DNA from: Rhizobium sp.
GTDB lineage: Bacteria; Pseudomonadota; Alphaproteobacteria; Rhizobiales; Rhizobiaceae
Length of the DNA: 64,000 nucleotides
Direction: 5' to 3'
NCBI GenBank assembly: GCA_019739215.1
Contig: JAHHDR010000034.1
Location: forward strand, 1-64,000
The notes beneath the pieces were generated by a model. The model was not told the origin of the DNA. It saw only the letters and a program-made list of their open reading frames with translations, and made no database searches. A program made the position numbers and the translations under genes. Shown here in pieces: positions 52,592 to 60,561 of this stretch; position 1 is the first letter of the stretch; the number at the start of each line of letters is the position of its first letter.

Positions 52592-53062
52592 ATGGATGCT
52601 CCGGTCCGCAATCTCGATCAGGTGAAGGTGGGCGAACTCTCGCAGTCCGTCGGCTTCCTGCTGCGTCTGGCGCAGTTGCGCGCCTTCGAGGACTTCTTCT
52701 CCGACAACGGGCCGCGTGGCCTGAAGCCCGGTGAATTTACCGTGCTGTGGGTGATCGCGCGCAATCCCGGCATCCGCCAGAGCGTGCTCGGCCAGCGCCT
52801 GATGATCAAGCGCGCGCATATGACCAAGCTGATCCGGTCGATGGAAAACCAGGGCTTCGTCTCCCGCCGCATACCCGATTGCGACCGCCGCGCCGTGGAA
52901 CTGACCCTGACGCCCGAGGGCAAGGACAAGACGAAAAAGGCCAGCGCGCTCTTCTTCGACTACGAACGACGCGCCGGCGCGCCGCTCGACAGCACGGAAC
53001 GCGAGACACTGGTCGCGCTGCTGCAGAAATACACCGGATTGCAGATGGAGGCATGCGCATGA
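52592..53062 (+). CDS. MarR-family regulator of the aromatic cluster
   Basis: 156 residues from ATG 52592 (MDAPVRNLDQVKVGELSQS). The winged helix spans GEFTVLWVIARNPGIRQSVLGQRLMIKRAHMTKLIRSMENQGFV (by position near 52729-52860; key part IKRAHMTKLIRSME) and the wing RRIPDCDRRAVELTLTPEG. CouR and FerC are MarR proteins that respond to hydroxycinnamoyl-CoAs in comparable clusters, so a CoA-thioester ligand is plausible. It overlaps the amidohydrolase start by ATGA. Confidence 0.92.
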   Translation: MDAPVRNLDQVKVGELSQSVGFLLRLAQLRAFEDFFSDNGPRGLKPGEFTVLWVIARNPGIRQSVLGQRLMIKRAHMTKLIRSMENQGFVSRRIPDCDRRAVELTLTPEGKDKTKKASALFFDYERRAGAPLDSTERETLVALLQKYTGLQMEACA

Positions 53063-53934
53063 ACATCGACGAGCTGGTCGCCATCGACATCCATACCCAC
53101 GCGGAAGAGCCGTGCTGCGGCCACCGCGACGACGGCTACGACGAATTCCAGGCGGGCATGGCCGCCTATTTCAAGAATCCGGCCGGAGCGAAAGGCATGC
53201 TGCCCACCGTCGAGGAGACGGCAGCCTATTACCGCGAGCGCCGGATCGGCTGCGTGATCTTCCCCGTCGATGCCGAACGCGAGACAGGCTTTCGCCGCTA
53301 CGAAAACGAGGAAGTGGCAAAGATCGCCGCCGAAAATTCCGACATCATGATCCCCTTCGCCTCCATCGATCCCGCCAAGGGCAAGATGGGGGCGCGCGAG
53401 GCGCGGCGGCTGGTGCGTGAGTTTGGCGTCAAGGGCTTCAAGTTCCACCCCACGATGCAGGCCTTCTACCCCAATGACCGCGACGCCTACGTGCTTTACG
53501 AGGCGATCGCCGAGGAGGGCGCGATCACCCTGTTCCACACCGGCCAGACCGGCGTCGGCGCGGGCATGCGTGGCGGCATGGGAATGCGGCTCAAATACTC
53601 CAATCCCATCCATCTCGATGACGTGGCGGCCGACTTTCCCGACATGCCGATCATCCTGGCACACCCGTCGTTTCCCTGGCAGGAAGAGGCCCTGTCGGTC
53701 GCGACCCACAAGCCGAATGTCTACATCGACATGTCCGGCTGGTCGCCCAAGTACTTTCCGCCGATCCTGGTCCGCTACGCCAACACGATGCTGAAGCACA
53801 AGATGCTGTTCGGCTCCGACTGGCCGGCGATCACGCCGGACCGGTGGCTCAAGGATTTCGAGGCGATCGACATCAGGGAGGATGTCCGGCCGCTGATCCT
53901 GAAGGAAAACGCCAGGAGGCTTCTCAAGCTCTAG
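53059..53934 (+). CDS. Amidohydrolase-family protein (ACMSD-like, PF04909)
   Basis: 291 residues from ATG 53059, overlapping the MarR stop, with GGAGG at proper distance. Metal-site motifs are AIDIHTHAEE (HxH), ITLFHTGQT, IILAHPSFPW and LFGSDWPAI (Asp), as in ACMSD, gamma-resorcylate decarboxylase and related non-oxidative decarboxylases or hydrolases. The CCGH insert after the HxH motif is unusual. It lies between regulator and TRAP genes, so it probably acts on an aromatic acid intermediate or side product; the reaction is not certain. Confidence 0.88.
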   Translation: MNIDELVAIDIHTHAEEPCCGHRDDGYDEFQAGMAAYFKNPAGAKGMLPTVEETAAYYRERRIGCVIFPVDAERETGFRRYENEEVAKIAAENSDIMIPFASIDPAKGKMGAREARRLVREFGVKGFKFHPTMQAFYPNDRDAYVLYEAIAEEGAITLFHTGQTGVGAGMRGGMGMRLKYSNPIHLDDVAADFPDMPIILAHPSFPWQEEALSVATHKPNVYIDMSGWSPKYFPPILVRYANTMLKHKMLFGSDWPAITPDRWLKDFEAIDIREDVRPLILKENARRLLKL

Positions 53935-53986
53935 CGCCTGAATTCGACCGACTATCTGCCGAATGTTCCAACTGGGAGGATTGAAC

Positions 53987-55096
53987 ATGAAACGCATGAT
54001 ACCGCTGATACTCGCCGCACTCTTCGCCACCGCGGCCGATGCCCGTGAACTGCGCATCGCGCCCGGCGCGCCCCCCGCGCATCCATCCAACAGCCACCTC
54101 TACACAAAGCTCATGGAGTTCCTGCCGGAAGTGTCCGGCGGCAAGCTCACCGCGCAATTGCTCGGACCCGAAGTGGTCGGGCTCGGCCAGATGAAGGACG
54201 CGCTGCAGAGCCAGCTCGTCGAAGTCGGCAACCTGCTGCCGCTCTATTTCCCCGCTGACCTGCCCAACATGTCGCTGGCCGGCGAACTCGCCCTGTCCGG
54301 CCGCGAGCCGCATGCCATGGCTGCGGCAATGACGGAATACATCGTCACCTGCGACACCTGCCAGGCCGAACTCAAGAAATTCGGCATCGTCTATCTCGGC
54401 TCCGGCTCGTCCGACGTCTACGCGCTGCTGACCAACAAGCCGGTCAAGTCGGCCGCCGACATCAAGGGCCTCAGGCTGCGGAGCGGTGGAGCGCCCTTCT
54501 CGCGCTGGGCCGAAAATTTCGGCGCGGTTCCGGCCAGCATTCCCGTGGGCGACACGTTCGAATCGATGTCGCAGGGCGTGATCGACGGCTCCATCGCCTC
54601 CATTGGCGACCTTCTCTCGTTCCGGCTGGTGGAACTGGTCAAGAATGTCACCATCATCCCGCTCGGGACCTATCATGCGACGTCGGACTTCAGCGTCGCC
54701 AATTCGGCCTGGCAGAGCCTGTCGGCGGAGGAGCGCAAGCAGCTCGTGACCGCCGCCAACAGGGCCAATGTCGTGTTCACCCAGCGCTGGGGCTACGACA
54801 TGGCGGCGGCGGCCCGGGAGGCGGCCGAAAAGGCCGGCATCGCCTTCCTCGATCCCGACGCCGATTTCCTCAAGGCATCCGAAGACTTCGCGCAGGCCGA
54901 CAAGGCGACCGCCGCCAAGGTTTCGCAGGAGCGCTTCGGCTTTGAAGATGCCCAGGCGCGCGTCGATCGCTTTGCCGGCCTGGTCGAGAAGTGGAACGGG
55001 ATCGTCAAGGACGCCAACGGGGACCCCGAGGTCATCACACGGCGCCTCGACGAGGAAGTCTGGAGCAAGATCGACACCGCCACCTACGGCCTTTGA
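53987..55096 (+). CDS. TRAP transporter solute-binding protein (DctP family)
   Basis: 369 residues from ATG 53987, with GGGAGGA 10 bases before. The signal peptide ends near TAADA. DctP features include the helix start GGKLTAQLLGPEVVGLGQMKDALQSQ (by position; key part GQMKDALQSQLVEVG), the ligand-binding Arg in LKGLRLRSG-type sequence, here IKGLRLRSGG, and QGVIDGSIASIGDLLSF. TarP, which binds coumarate and ferulate in Rhodopseudomonas palustris, belongs to a comparable setting, so an aromatic acid ligand is likely. A cysteine pair, CDTC, is present. Confidence 0.9.
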   Translation: MKRMIPLILAALFATAADARELRIAPGAPPAHPSNSHLYTKLMEFLPEVSGGKLTAQLLGPEVVGLGQMKDALQSQLVEVGNLLPLYFPADLPNMSLAGELALSGREPHAMAAAMTEYIVTCDTCQAELKKFGIVYLGSGSSDVYALLTNKPVKSAADIKGLRLRSGGAPFSRWAENFGAVPASIPVGDTFESMSQGVIDGSIASIGDLLSFRLVELVKNVTIIPLGTYHATSDFSVANSAWQSLSAEERKQLVTAANRANVVFTQRWGYDMAAAAREAAEKAGIAFLDPDADFLKASEDFAQADKATAAKVSQERFGFEDAQARVDRFAGLVEKWNGIVKDANGDPEVITRRLDEEVWSKIDTATYGL

Positions 55097-55171
55097 TGCC
55101 TGGTGCCGGCGCGCCCGTGCCCGCCGGCACACTCCCTGCCCGTTGCGGCGATGCAATTCAAAGAGCCGCCC

Positions 55172-55687
55172 ATGTCGATCGTTACACGATTTGCGGACCG
55201 CCTGTCGCAGATGCTCGCCTTTGTCGGCGCCATCGGCGTGGTGCTGATGATGATCCATGTCTGCGCTGACATCGTCGCGCGCCTGTTCACCGGCGCGTCG
55301 CTTCCGGCCACGGTGGAGATCGTGTCCTACTATTACATGGTCCTAGTCGCCTTCCTGCCGCTCGCCTGGGTCGAGCGCAACAACGGCATGATCAGCGTCG
55401 AGCTGATCGAGTTCATGATGAGCCCGTCGATGATGAAGCTGTCCGATGCGATCGTCGCAATGCTCGGCAGTTGCATCTATCTCGTCATGGCATACGCGAC
55501 CCTGATCACCGCCATGAAGAATTTTGATACCGGAACCTTCGTCGTGGCGCTTCAGACCAAGATCATCACCTGGCCCGGCTATTTCCTGCCGCCTGCCGGC
55601 TTCGCGCTGGCGGGGCTGATCATGGCCGTCCGCTTCTTGCAGATCGTCTCCGGCAGCCGCAACGCGACCGGGGAGAGCCCGGCATGA
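55172..55687 (+). CDS. TRAP transporter small membrane subunit (DctQ)
   Basis: 171 residues from ATG 55172, with AAAGAG upstream; an ATG at 55151 is possible. Four helices (LAFVGAIGVVLMMIHVCADIV, ATVEIVSYYYMVLVAFLPLAW, LSDAIVAMLGSCIYLVMAY, FLPPAGFALAGLIMAVRFL in order; each near 20 residues) are as expected. It overlaps the large subunit by ATGA. Confidence 0.88.
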   Translation: MSIVTRFADRLSQMLAFVGAIGVVLMMIHVCADIVARLFTGASLPATVEIVSYYYMVLVAFLPLAWVERNNGMISVELIEFMMSPSMMKLSDAIVAMLGSCIYLVMAYATLITAMKNFDTGTFVVALQTKIITWPGYFLPPAGFALAGLIMAVRFLQIVSGSRNATGESPA

Positions 55688-56991
55688 GCATCGAGACCGG
55701 CCTTTACGGCATCGCGGTACTGGCTCTGCTGCTTCTGCTGCGGGTTCCCGTCGCGCTCGCCATGATCGCGGTATCCTTCGGCGGGATTGCCGTCCTGCTC
55801 GGCTTCACCCCGGCGCTCGGCATCATCACCTCGACGCCATACAGTTTCGTGGCGAGCTGGACGATGAGCGCCGTGCCGATGTTCCTGTTCATGGGCTTCG
55901 TCGCCTTCCATTCAGGACTGACGACCAGCCTGTTCTCTGCCGCCAAGGCCATCCTTTGGCGTGTACCCGGCGGGCTGGCGATCTCCTCGATCTTCGCCTG
56001 CACCGGCTTCGCCACCGTCAGCGGCTCGTCCATCGCCTGCGCAGCCGCCATGGGACGGATCGCGATCCCGGAAATGGTCGCGGCCGGCTACAAGCCGAGC
56101 TTTGCCGCGGGCTCCCTTGCCGCCGGCGGCACGATCGGCGCGCTGATACCCCCGTCGATCCTGATGATCATCTACGGCGTCTTCGCCGAGACCTCCATCA
56201 CCCAGGTCTTCATCGGCGGTGTCGGCGTCGGTCTGATGACGGCGGTGTCCTATTGCATCATCGTTCTGGTGACCTGCTGGCTGCGGCCCGATGTCGTGCC
56301 CCGCACGCTGTCGGCGAGCTTCGCCGATGCCGGCGGACTGAAGGCGGTCGTCTCCGTCTGGCCGGTGGCGATCCTCGTCCTGCTGGTCTTCGGCGGCCTA
56401 TTCTCGGGCAAGTTCACCGCCACCGAGGCCGGCGCCGTCGGTGCAGGCGGAGCGATCCTGCTCGCGGCCGCAACCGGAAACCTCAGCATCAAGGTGCTGC
56501 GACTCTCGCTGCTCGAGACGCTGACGACCTGCGCCTCGCTCTTCATCATCGGCATCGGCGCGTCGATGTTCACCCGCTTCCTCGGTATCACCGGCCTGTC
56601 ATCCTTTATCGGCACTTTCGTCGCCGGCGCGGACCTCGGCTATTTCGAACTGATGGCGATCATCGTGGTGATCTACCTGGTCCTCGGCATGTTCATGGAA
56701 CCCTTCGGCGCCATGCTGGTGACCCTGCCGGTGCTGTTGCCGGTTCTCAAGGCCGAGGACATCAGTCTCGTCTGGTTCGGCGTGCTTGTCGTCAAGCTGC
56801 TGGAGATCGGCATGATCACCCCGCCGGTGGGGCTGAACGTCTTCGTTATCAAGAATGTCGCGGCGAAATACGTCACCGTCGTCGACGTGTTCAGGGGCGT
56901 CCTGCCGTTCATGCTGGCCGACCTGGTCGTCGTCGTCCTCACCATCGCCTTCCCCGCGCTGGTGCTCGGCCTGCCACGGCTTCTGGGATAA
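55684..56991 (+). CDS. TRAP transporter large permease subunit (DctM)
   Basis: 435 residues, about twelve helices. Conserved blocks are ASIFACTGFATVSGSSIACAAAMGRIAIPEM (by position 55987-56080), ALIPPSILMIIYG, the elevator-helix region and GMITPPVGLNVFVIKN near the C terminus. It completes the sodium-driven TRAP importer and ends the plus-strand operon at a strong shared terminator. Confidence 0.95.
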   Translation: MSIETGLYGIAVLALLLLLRVPVALAMIAVSFGGIAVLLGFTPALGIITSTPYSFVASWTMSAVPMFLFMGFVAFHSGLTTSLFSAAKAILWRVPGGLAISSIFACTGFATVSGSSIACAAAMGRIAIPEMVAAGYKPSFAAGSLAAGGTIGALIPPSILMIIYGVFAETSITQVFIGGVGVGLMTAVSYCIIVLVTCWLRPDVVPRTLSASFADAGGLKAVVSVWPVAILVLLVFGGLFSGKFTATEAGAVGAGGAILLAAATGNLSIKVLRLSLLETLTTCASLFIIGIGASMFTRFLGITGLSSFIGTFVAGADLGYFELMAIIVVIYLVLGMFMEPFGAMLVTLPVLLPVLKAEDISLVWFGVLVVKLLEIGMITPPVGLNVFVIKNVAAKYVTVVDVFRGVLPFMLADLVVVVLTIAFPALVLGLPRLLG

Positions 56992-57036
56992 ACACCGGTC
57001 GACCTGCGGGACCTTGCCAGTCAAAGACCGGCGGAA

Positions 57037-57074
57037 CATTCCTCCGCCGCCCCGGTCGGGGAGGCGGAGGAATG
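57037..57074. terminator. Strong bidirectional terminator
   Basis: CATTCCTCCGCC (57037-57048) and GGCGGAGGAATG (57063-57074) form a perfect 12-bp stem; the 14 bases between contain a second stem (CCCC with GGGG). It lies between the convergent DctM and iron-binding protein genes. Confidence 0.82.
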
Positions 57075-57082
57075 CGACTGTC

Positions 57083-58123
57083 TTACTCCGACGGACCTTC
57101 GTTGAGGCCGACCTTGTCGACCAGTTCGGAGGCCTGCTTGCGGTTCTTGGCAATGTCGATCAGGGCAAGCGTGTCCGGCTTGATCGTGCCGAAGCCCTTG
57201 ACGACTTCGGACGGCTCGGCGCCGGGCAGAACCGGGTATTCATAGACCTGCTCGGCATAGATCTTCTGCGCATCGCCCGCCGACAGGAATTGCATCAGCT
57301 TCAGGGCATTGTCCTTGTTCGGCGCATTCTTGGCCATGGCCATGCCCGAAATGTTGACATGGGTTCCGCGGTCGGCAGAGTTGGGGAACAGCACCTTGAC
57401 GGCCGCTGCCCATTCCTTCTGCTCCGGCTCCTTCTCATTGGTCATCATCACGCCGAGATAGTAGGTGTTGGCGAGGCCGAGGTCGCACTCGCCGGACATG
57501 ATCGACTTGGCCTGGCTGCGGTCGTTGCCGTTCGGCTTGGTCACGAGATTATTCTTGAGCCCGGTCAGCCATGTCTCGGTATACTCGGCACCGTGATGGG
57601 CGATCATCGAGGCGAAGAGACCGATATTGTAGGAGTGCTGCGCGTCGCGCATGCAGATCTTGCCCTTCCACTTGGGATCGGCGAGTTCCTCGTAGGTGAT
57701 GGTATCGGCGCTTACCCGTTCCTTCGACGCATAGACCACGCGGCCGCGTGTGGTCAGGCCGAACCAGGCGCCATCCGGATCGCGGAAATTGGCGGGAATG
57801 TCCTTGTTGATCACATCGTCATTGACCGGCTGGGTCACGCCGCCGTCCTTGGCTTCGGTCAGCCGGGCAATATCCACGGTGAGGATCACGTCGGCCGGCG
57901 AGTTCTCGCCCTCCGCGACGATCCGCTCGACAAGGCCCTTGTCCAGGAACAGCACGTTGGCCTTGATGCCGGTTTGCTGGGTGAAGGCATCGAGCACCGG
58001 CTTGATCAGCTCAGGCTGGCGATAGGAATAGATGTTGACCTCGCCGTCGGCAAGGGCCGGATAGGCCGTGCCGAGCAGCACCAGCGTCGAGGCAAGCGAA
58101 AGCATGGGAATGGCGTTCTTCAT
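57083..58123 (-). CDS. Ferric-iron periplasmic binding protein (FbpA/FutA-like)
   Basis: 346 residues from ATG 58123. The signal peptide ends near AYPALA. The mature start GEVNIYSYRQPELIKPVL and the later NTYYLGVM contain the tyrosines used to bind Fe3+ in FutA-type proteins; HVNISGMAMAKNAPN is also family-typical. No permease or ATPase follows, so the other components must be elsewhere. It is divergent from rirA across 185 bases that hold an ICE-like box, which supports iron control. Confidence 0.88.
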   Translation of the reverse strand: MKNAIPMLSLASTLVLLGTAYPALADGEVNIYSYRQPELIKPVLDAFTQQTGIKANVLFLDKGLVERIVAEGENSPADVILTVDIARLTEAKDGGVTQPVNDDVINKDIPANFRDPDGAWFGLTTRGRVVYASKERVSADTITYEELADPKWKGKICMRDAQHSYNIGLFASMIAHHGAEYTETWLTGLKNNLVTKPNGNDRSQAKSIMSGECDLGLANTYYLGVMMTNEKEPEQKEWAAAVKVLFPNSADRGTHVNISGMAMAKNAPNKDNALKLMQFLSAGDAQKIYAEQVYEYPVLPGAEPSEVVKGFGTIKPDTLALIDIAKNRKQASELVDKVGLNEGPSE

Positions 58124-58244
58124 TGGCGTCCCTCCAAAAGTCGACTTGAAATGTAGACTTATCACGTCTGGCCGCTTTCTACGCACGGGCTTCGGCAAGT
58201 CAATGGGCGAACGCCGCATTAACATGATTGTGATTTTCCACTTT

Positions 58245-58261
58245 TTGGAATTGTTCCAAAC
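58245..58261. promoter_or_regulatory. ICE-like box upstream of rirA (probable Irr site)
   Basis: TTTGGAA (58245-58251), TTG, TTCCAAA (58255-58261) is a perfect 17-bp palindrome with a 3-base spacer. It matches the pattern of the iron control element bound by Irr (TTTAGAA-N3-TTCTAAA) except for one symmetric change. It lies 47 bases before the rirA start. Confidence 0.72.
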
Positions 58262-58271
58262 TACATTAGCG

Positions 58272-58283
58272 TCTATATAGACT
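58272..58283. promoter_or_regulatory. 12-bp palindrome close to rirA start
   Basis: GTCTATATAGAC is a perfect palindrome 25 bases before the rirA ATG. Its TATAT centre could also serve as a -10 element. A RirA or other regulator could bind it; no direct evidence. Confidence 0.5.
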
Positions 58284-58308
58284 GGAACGAACCGCTCAGG
58301 AGACCCGC

Positions 58309-58764
58309 ATGCGGCTGACCAAGCAGACGAACTACGCAGTGCGCATCATGATGTATTGCGCCGCAAATGGCGACAAGCTGAGCCGCATTCCCGAGATTGC
58401 CAGGGCCTACAACGTCTCCGAGCTGTTCCTGTTCAAGATCCTGCAGCCCCTGCACAAGGCGGGACTGGTCGAAACGCTGCGTGGCCGCAACGGCGGCGTG
58501 CGCCTTGGCCGGGCCGCCGACAAGATCACGCTGTTCGACGTCGTGCGCGTGACGGAAGAAAGTTTTTCCATGGCGGAGTGTTTCGACGAGGGCGCGGTCG
58601 ATTGTCCGCTGATCGACAGCTGCGGCCTCAACTCGGCGCTGCGCCGCGCGCTCAACGCCTTTTTCGACGTGCTGTCCGAATACACGATCGACGATCTCGT
58701 CAAGGCGCGCCCGCAGATCCACATGCTGCTCGGCCTCGAAATTCCGGCAACTGCGGCTGCGTGA
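58309..58764 (+). CDS. rirA: Iron-responsive regulator RirA (Rrf2 family)
   Basis: 151 residues. The sequence MRLTKQTNYAVRIMMYCAAN, LSRIPEIARAYNVSELFLFK and the wing RGRNGGVRLGRAADKITLFDVVRVTEESF are near those of rhizobial RirA. The Fe-S cysteines C91, C99 and C105 are all present. RirA with a [4Fe-4S] cluster represses iron uptake when iron is plentiful and loses its cluster when iron is short. The gene is divergent from an Fe3+-binding protein and has an ICE-like box in its promoter, consistent with the Irr-RirA cross-control known in Agrobacterium. A perfect terminator follows. Confidence 0.95.
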   Translation: MRLTKQTNYAVRIMMYCAANGDKLSRIPEIARAYNVSELFLFKILQPLHKAGLVETLRGRNGGVRLGRAADKITLFDVVRVTEESFSMAECFDEGAVDCPLIDSCGLNSALRRALNAFFDVLSEYTIDDLVKARPQIHMLLGLEIPATAAA

Positions 58765-58774
58765 TCAGTTTTCC

Positions 58775-58804
58775 GCCAGCGCATCGAAATGCGCTGGCAT
58801 TTTT
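58775..58804 (+). terminator. Rho-independent terminator of rirA
   Basis: GCCAGCGCAT (58775-58784), tetraloop CGAA, ATGCGCTGGC (58789-58798), then ATTTTTC. The stem is perfect and the T-run is clear. Confidence 0.92.
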
Positions 58805-58855
58805 CGGGCCGTTGCTCTAATCGATTGAAAAATTCATCGAACGGAGGCCTCGGAC

Positions 58856-59782
58856 ATGATCCTGTGCTGCGGGGAAGCGCTGATCGACATGCTGCCGCGT
58901 CAATCGACGCTCGGCGAAAGCGCCTATGCACCTTACGCGGGCGGCGCGATCTTCAACACCGCCATCGCGCTTGGTCGGCTCGGTATCCCCACAGGCTTCT
59001 TCACCGGACTCTCCGACGACATGCTGGGCGATGTCCTGCGCGAAACGCTCCAGGCCTCCAATGTCGACTACAGCCATTGCGTGATCTCCTCGCGCCCGAC
59101 GACGGTGGCCTTCGTCAAGCTGGTCAATGGCTCGGCGACTTATGCCTTTTATGACGAAAATACCGCCGGCCGGATGATCACGGTCGACGACCTTCCCTCG
59201 CTCGGCGATGACATCGAGGCGCTGCATTTCGGCGCGATCAGCCTCATTCCCGATCCGTGCGGCGGCACCTACGAGGCACTCCTGGCGCGCGAGCACGCGC
59301 GCAGCGTCATCTCGCTCGATCCCAACATCCGCCCCGGCTTCATCCGCGACAAGCAGGCCCACCAGGCGCGCATCATGCGCATGGCCGCACAGTCCGACAT
59401 CATCAAGTTCTCCGACGAAGATCTCGAATGGTTCGGCATGGAGGGCGATCACGACGCGCTTGCGAAGGTGTGGCTGGATATCGGACCGAAGCTGGTGGTG
59501 ATCACCAAGGGTGCTGACGGCGCGGTGGGCTATACGCGAAACCACAAGGTCGAGGTTCCAAGCCGGAAGGTGACTGTTGTCGACACGGTCGGTGCCGGCG
59601 ACACGTTCGATGCCGGCGTGCTCGCCTCCCTCAAGCGCGACGGCCTGCTGACCAAGGCTCAGGTCGCAACCCTCGACGAGACCGCGGTGCGCAACGCATT
59701 GTCGCTGGCAGCCGGGGCCGCAGCGGTGACCGTGTCGCGTGCCGGCGCCAATCCGCCCTGGGCAAAAGAACTCGGCCTCTGA
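58856..59782 (+). CDS. PfkB-family fructokinase
   Basis: 308 residues. The N-terminal MILCCGEALIDMLP and PYAGGAIFNTAIALGRLG are fructokinase-like, and VVDTVGAGDTFDAGVLASL is the C-terminal PfkB signature with the catalytic Asp. Unlike the kinase at 33804, the substrate Asp in GEALID is kept. The expected reaction is ATP-dependent phosphorylation of fructose to fructose-6-phosphate. It stands alone between rirA and a GST gene. Confidence 0.9.
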   Translation: MILCCGEALIDMLPRQSTLGESAYAPYAGGAIFNTAIALGRLGIPTGFFTGLSDDMLGDVLRETLQASNVDYSHCVISSRPTTVAFVKLVNGSATYAFYDENTAGRMITVDDLPSLGDDIEALHFGAISLIPDPCGGTYEALLAREHARSVISLDPNIRPGFIRDKQAHQARIMRMAAQSDIIKFSDEDLEWFGMEGDHDALAKVWLDIGPKLVVITKGADGAVGYTRNHKVEVPSRKVTVVDTVGAGDTFDAGVLASLKRDGLLTKAQVATLDETAVRNALSLAAGAAAVTVSRAGANPPWAKELGL

Positions 59783-59795
59783 GCCGACGGGCTGC

Positions 59796-60452
59796 TCAGA
59801 ATTCGACTTCGAGCTCGATGATCTCATCGGCCTCGGCCTTGGCGCCGTCGGCCCATTCGCGCATCAGGTCCCAGTCCAGCACCATGTCGCGATAGGTCGC
59901 GAGTTGCGGCGGCAGGTCGACCGCATAGGTCTGGAATCGCGAACAGACCGGCGCATACATCGCATCGGCGACCGTCGGGTTGGCGCCGAACAGCCAGGGC
60001 CCGCCATAGGCATCCAGGCACTCCGTCCAGATTTCCTTGATGCGCTCGATATCCGGCCGCGCACCGGTGAAGACCTTGAAGCTTTCGTGGCGCGCCTTGA
60101 TGTTCATCGAAAGCGCCGAGCGCAGATTGTAGAACCCGGAATGCATCTCGCCGCTGACGGCACGGCAATGCGCGCGCACCACCTTTTCCTTGGGCAGCAG
60201 GCCCTTTTTCGGATAGGTTTCGTTGAGATATTCCGCAATCGCCAGCGTATCCCAGACCACCACGTCGCCATGGGTCAGTCGCGGCACCAGCACCGAGGGC
60301 GACAGCAGCAGCAGTTCGCGCCGCGCCCCGGCGTCATCGAGATCGATCGGGACCTCCCTGAAAACCAGCCCGGCCATCTTGCAGAGCAGCCAGCCCCGCA
60401 GCGACCAGGAGGAATAGTTCTTCGAGGAAATGGTCAGCGTGGTATCCGGCAT
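59796..60452 (-). CDS. Glutathione S-transferase family protein
   Basis: 218 residues from ATG 60452. The N domain TISSKNYSSWSLRGWLLCKMAGL carries the Ser that activates glutathione in zeta-like enzymes, followed by VPRLTHGDVVVWDTLAIAEYL. The C domain has FGANPTVADAMYAPV. The NYSSWSLR form belongs to a branch of uncharacterised proteobacterial GSTs. It is convergent with the fructokinase and unrelated in sequence to the GST at 8109. Confidence 0.88.
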   Translation of the reverse strand: MPDTTLTISSKNYSSWSLRGWLLCKMAGLVFREVPIDLDDAGARRELLLLSPSVLVPRLTHGDVVVWDTLAIAEYLNETYPKKGLLPKEKVVRAHCRAVSGEMHSGFYNLRSALSMNIKARHESFKVFTGARPDIERIKEIWTECLDAYGGPWLFGANPTVADAMYAPVCSRFQTYAVDLPPQLATYRDMVLDWDLMREWADGAKAEADEIIELEVEF

Positions 60453-60561
60453 TTTCGACTTACCCCGTACTCGGCGGCCACCTCGCAAGAAACGCTGGCC
60501 ACGGCGAAAAAAATGCACTAGTTTTTCGCATTGCACAATGAAAAAGGTGCGGGGGCGGCCG

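Noticed and set aside
53924..55258. 444-codon minus-strand frame opposite the TRAP binding protein
   Set aside because: The TRAP gene has a signal peptide, ribosome site and operon context; the antisense frame does not.
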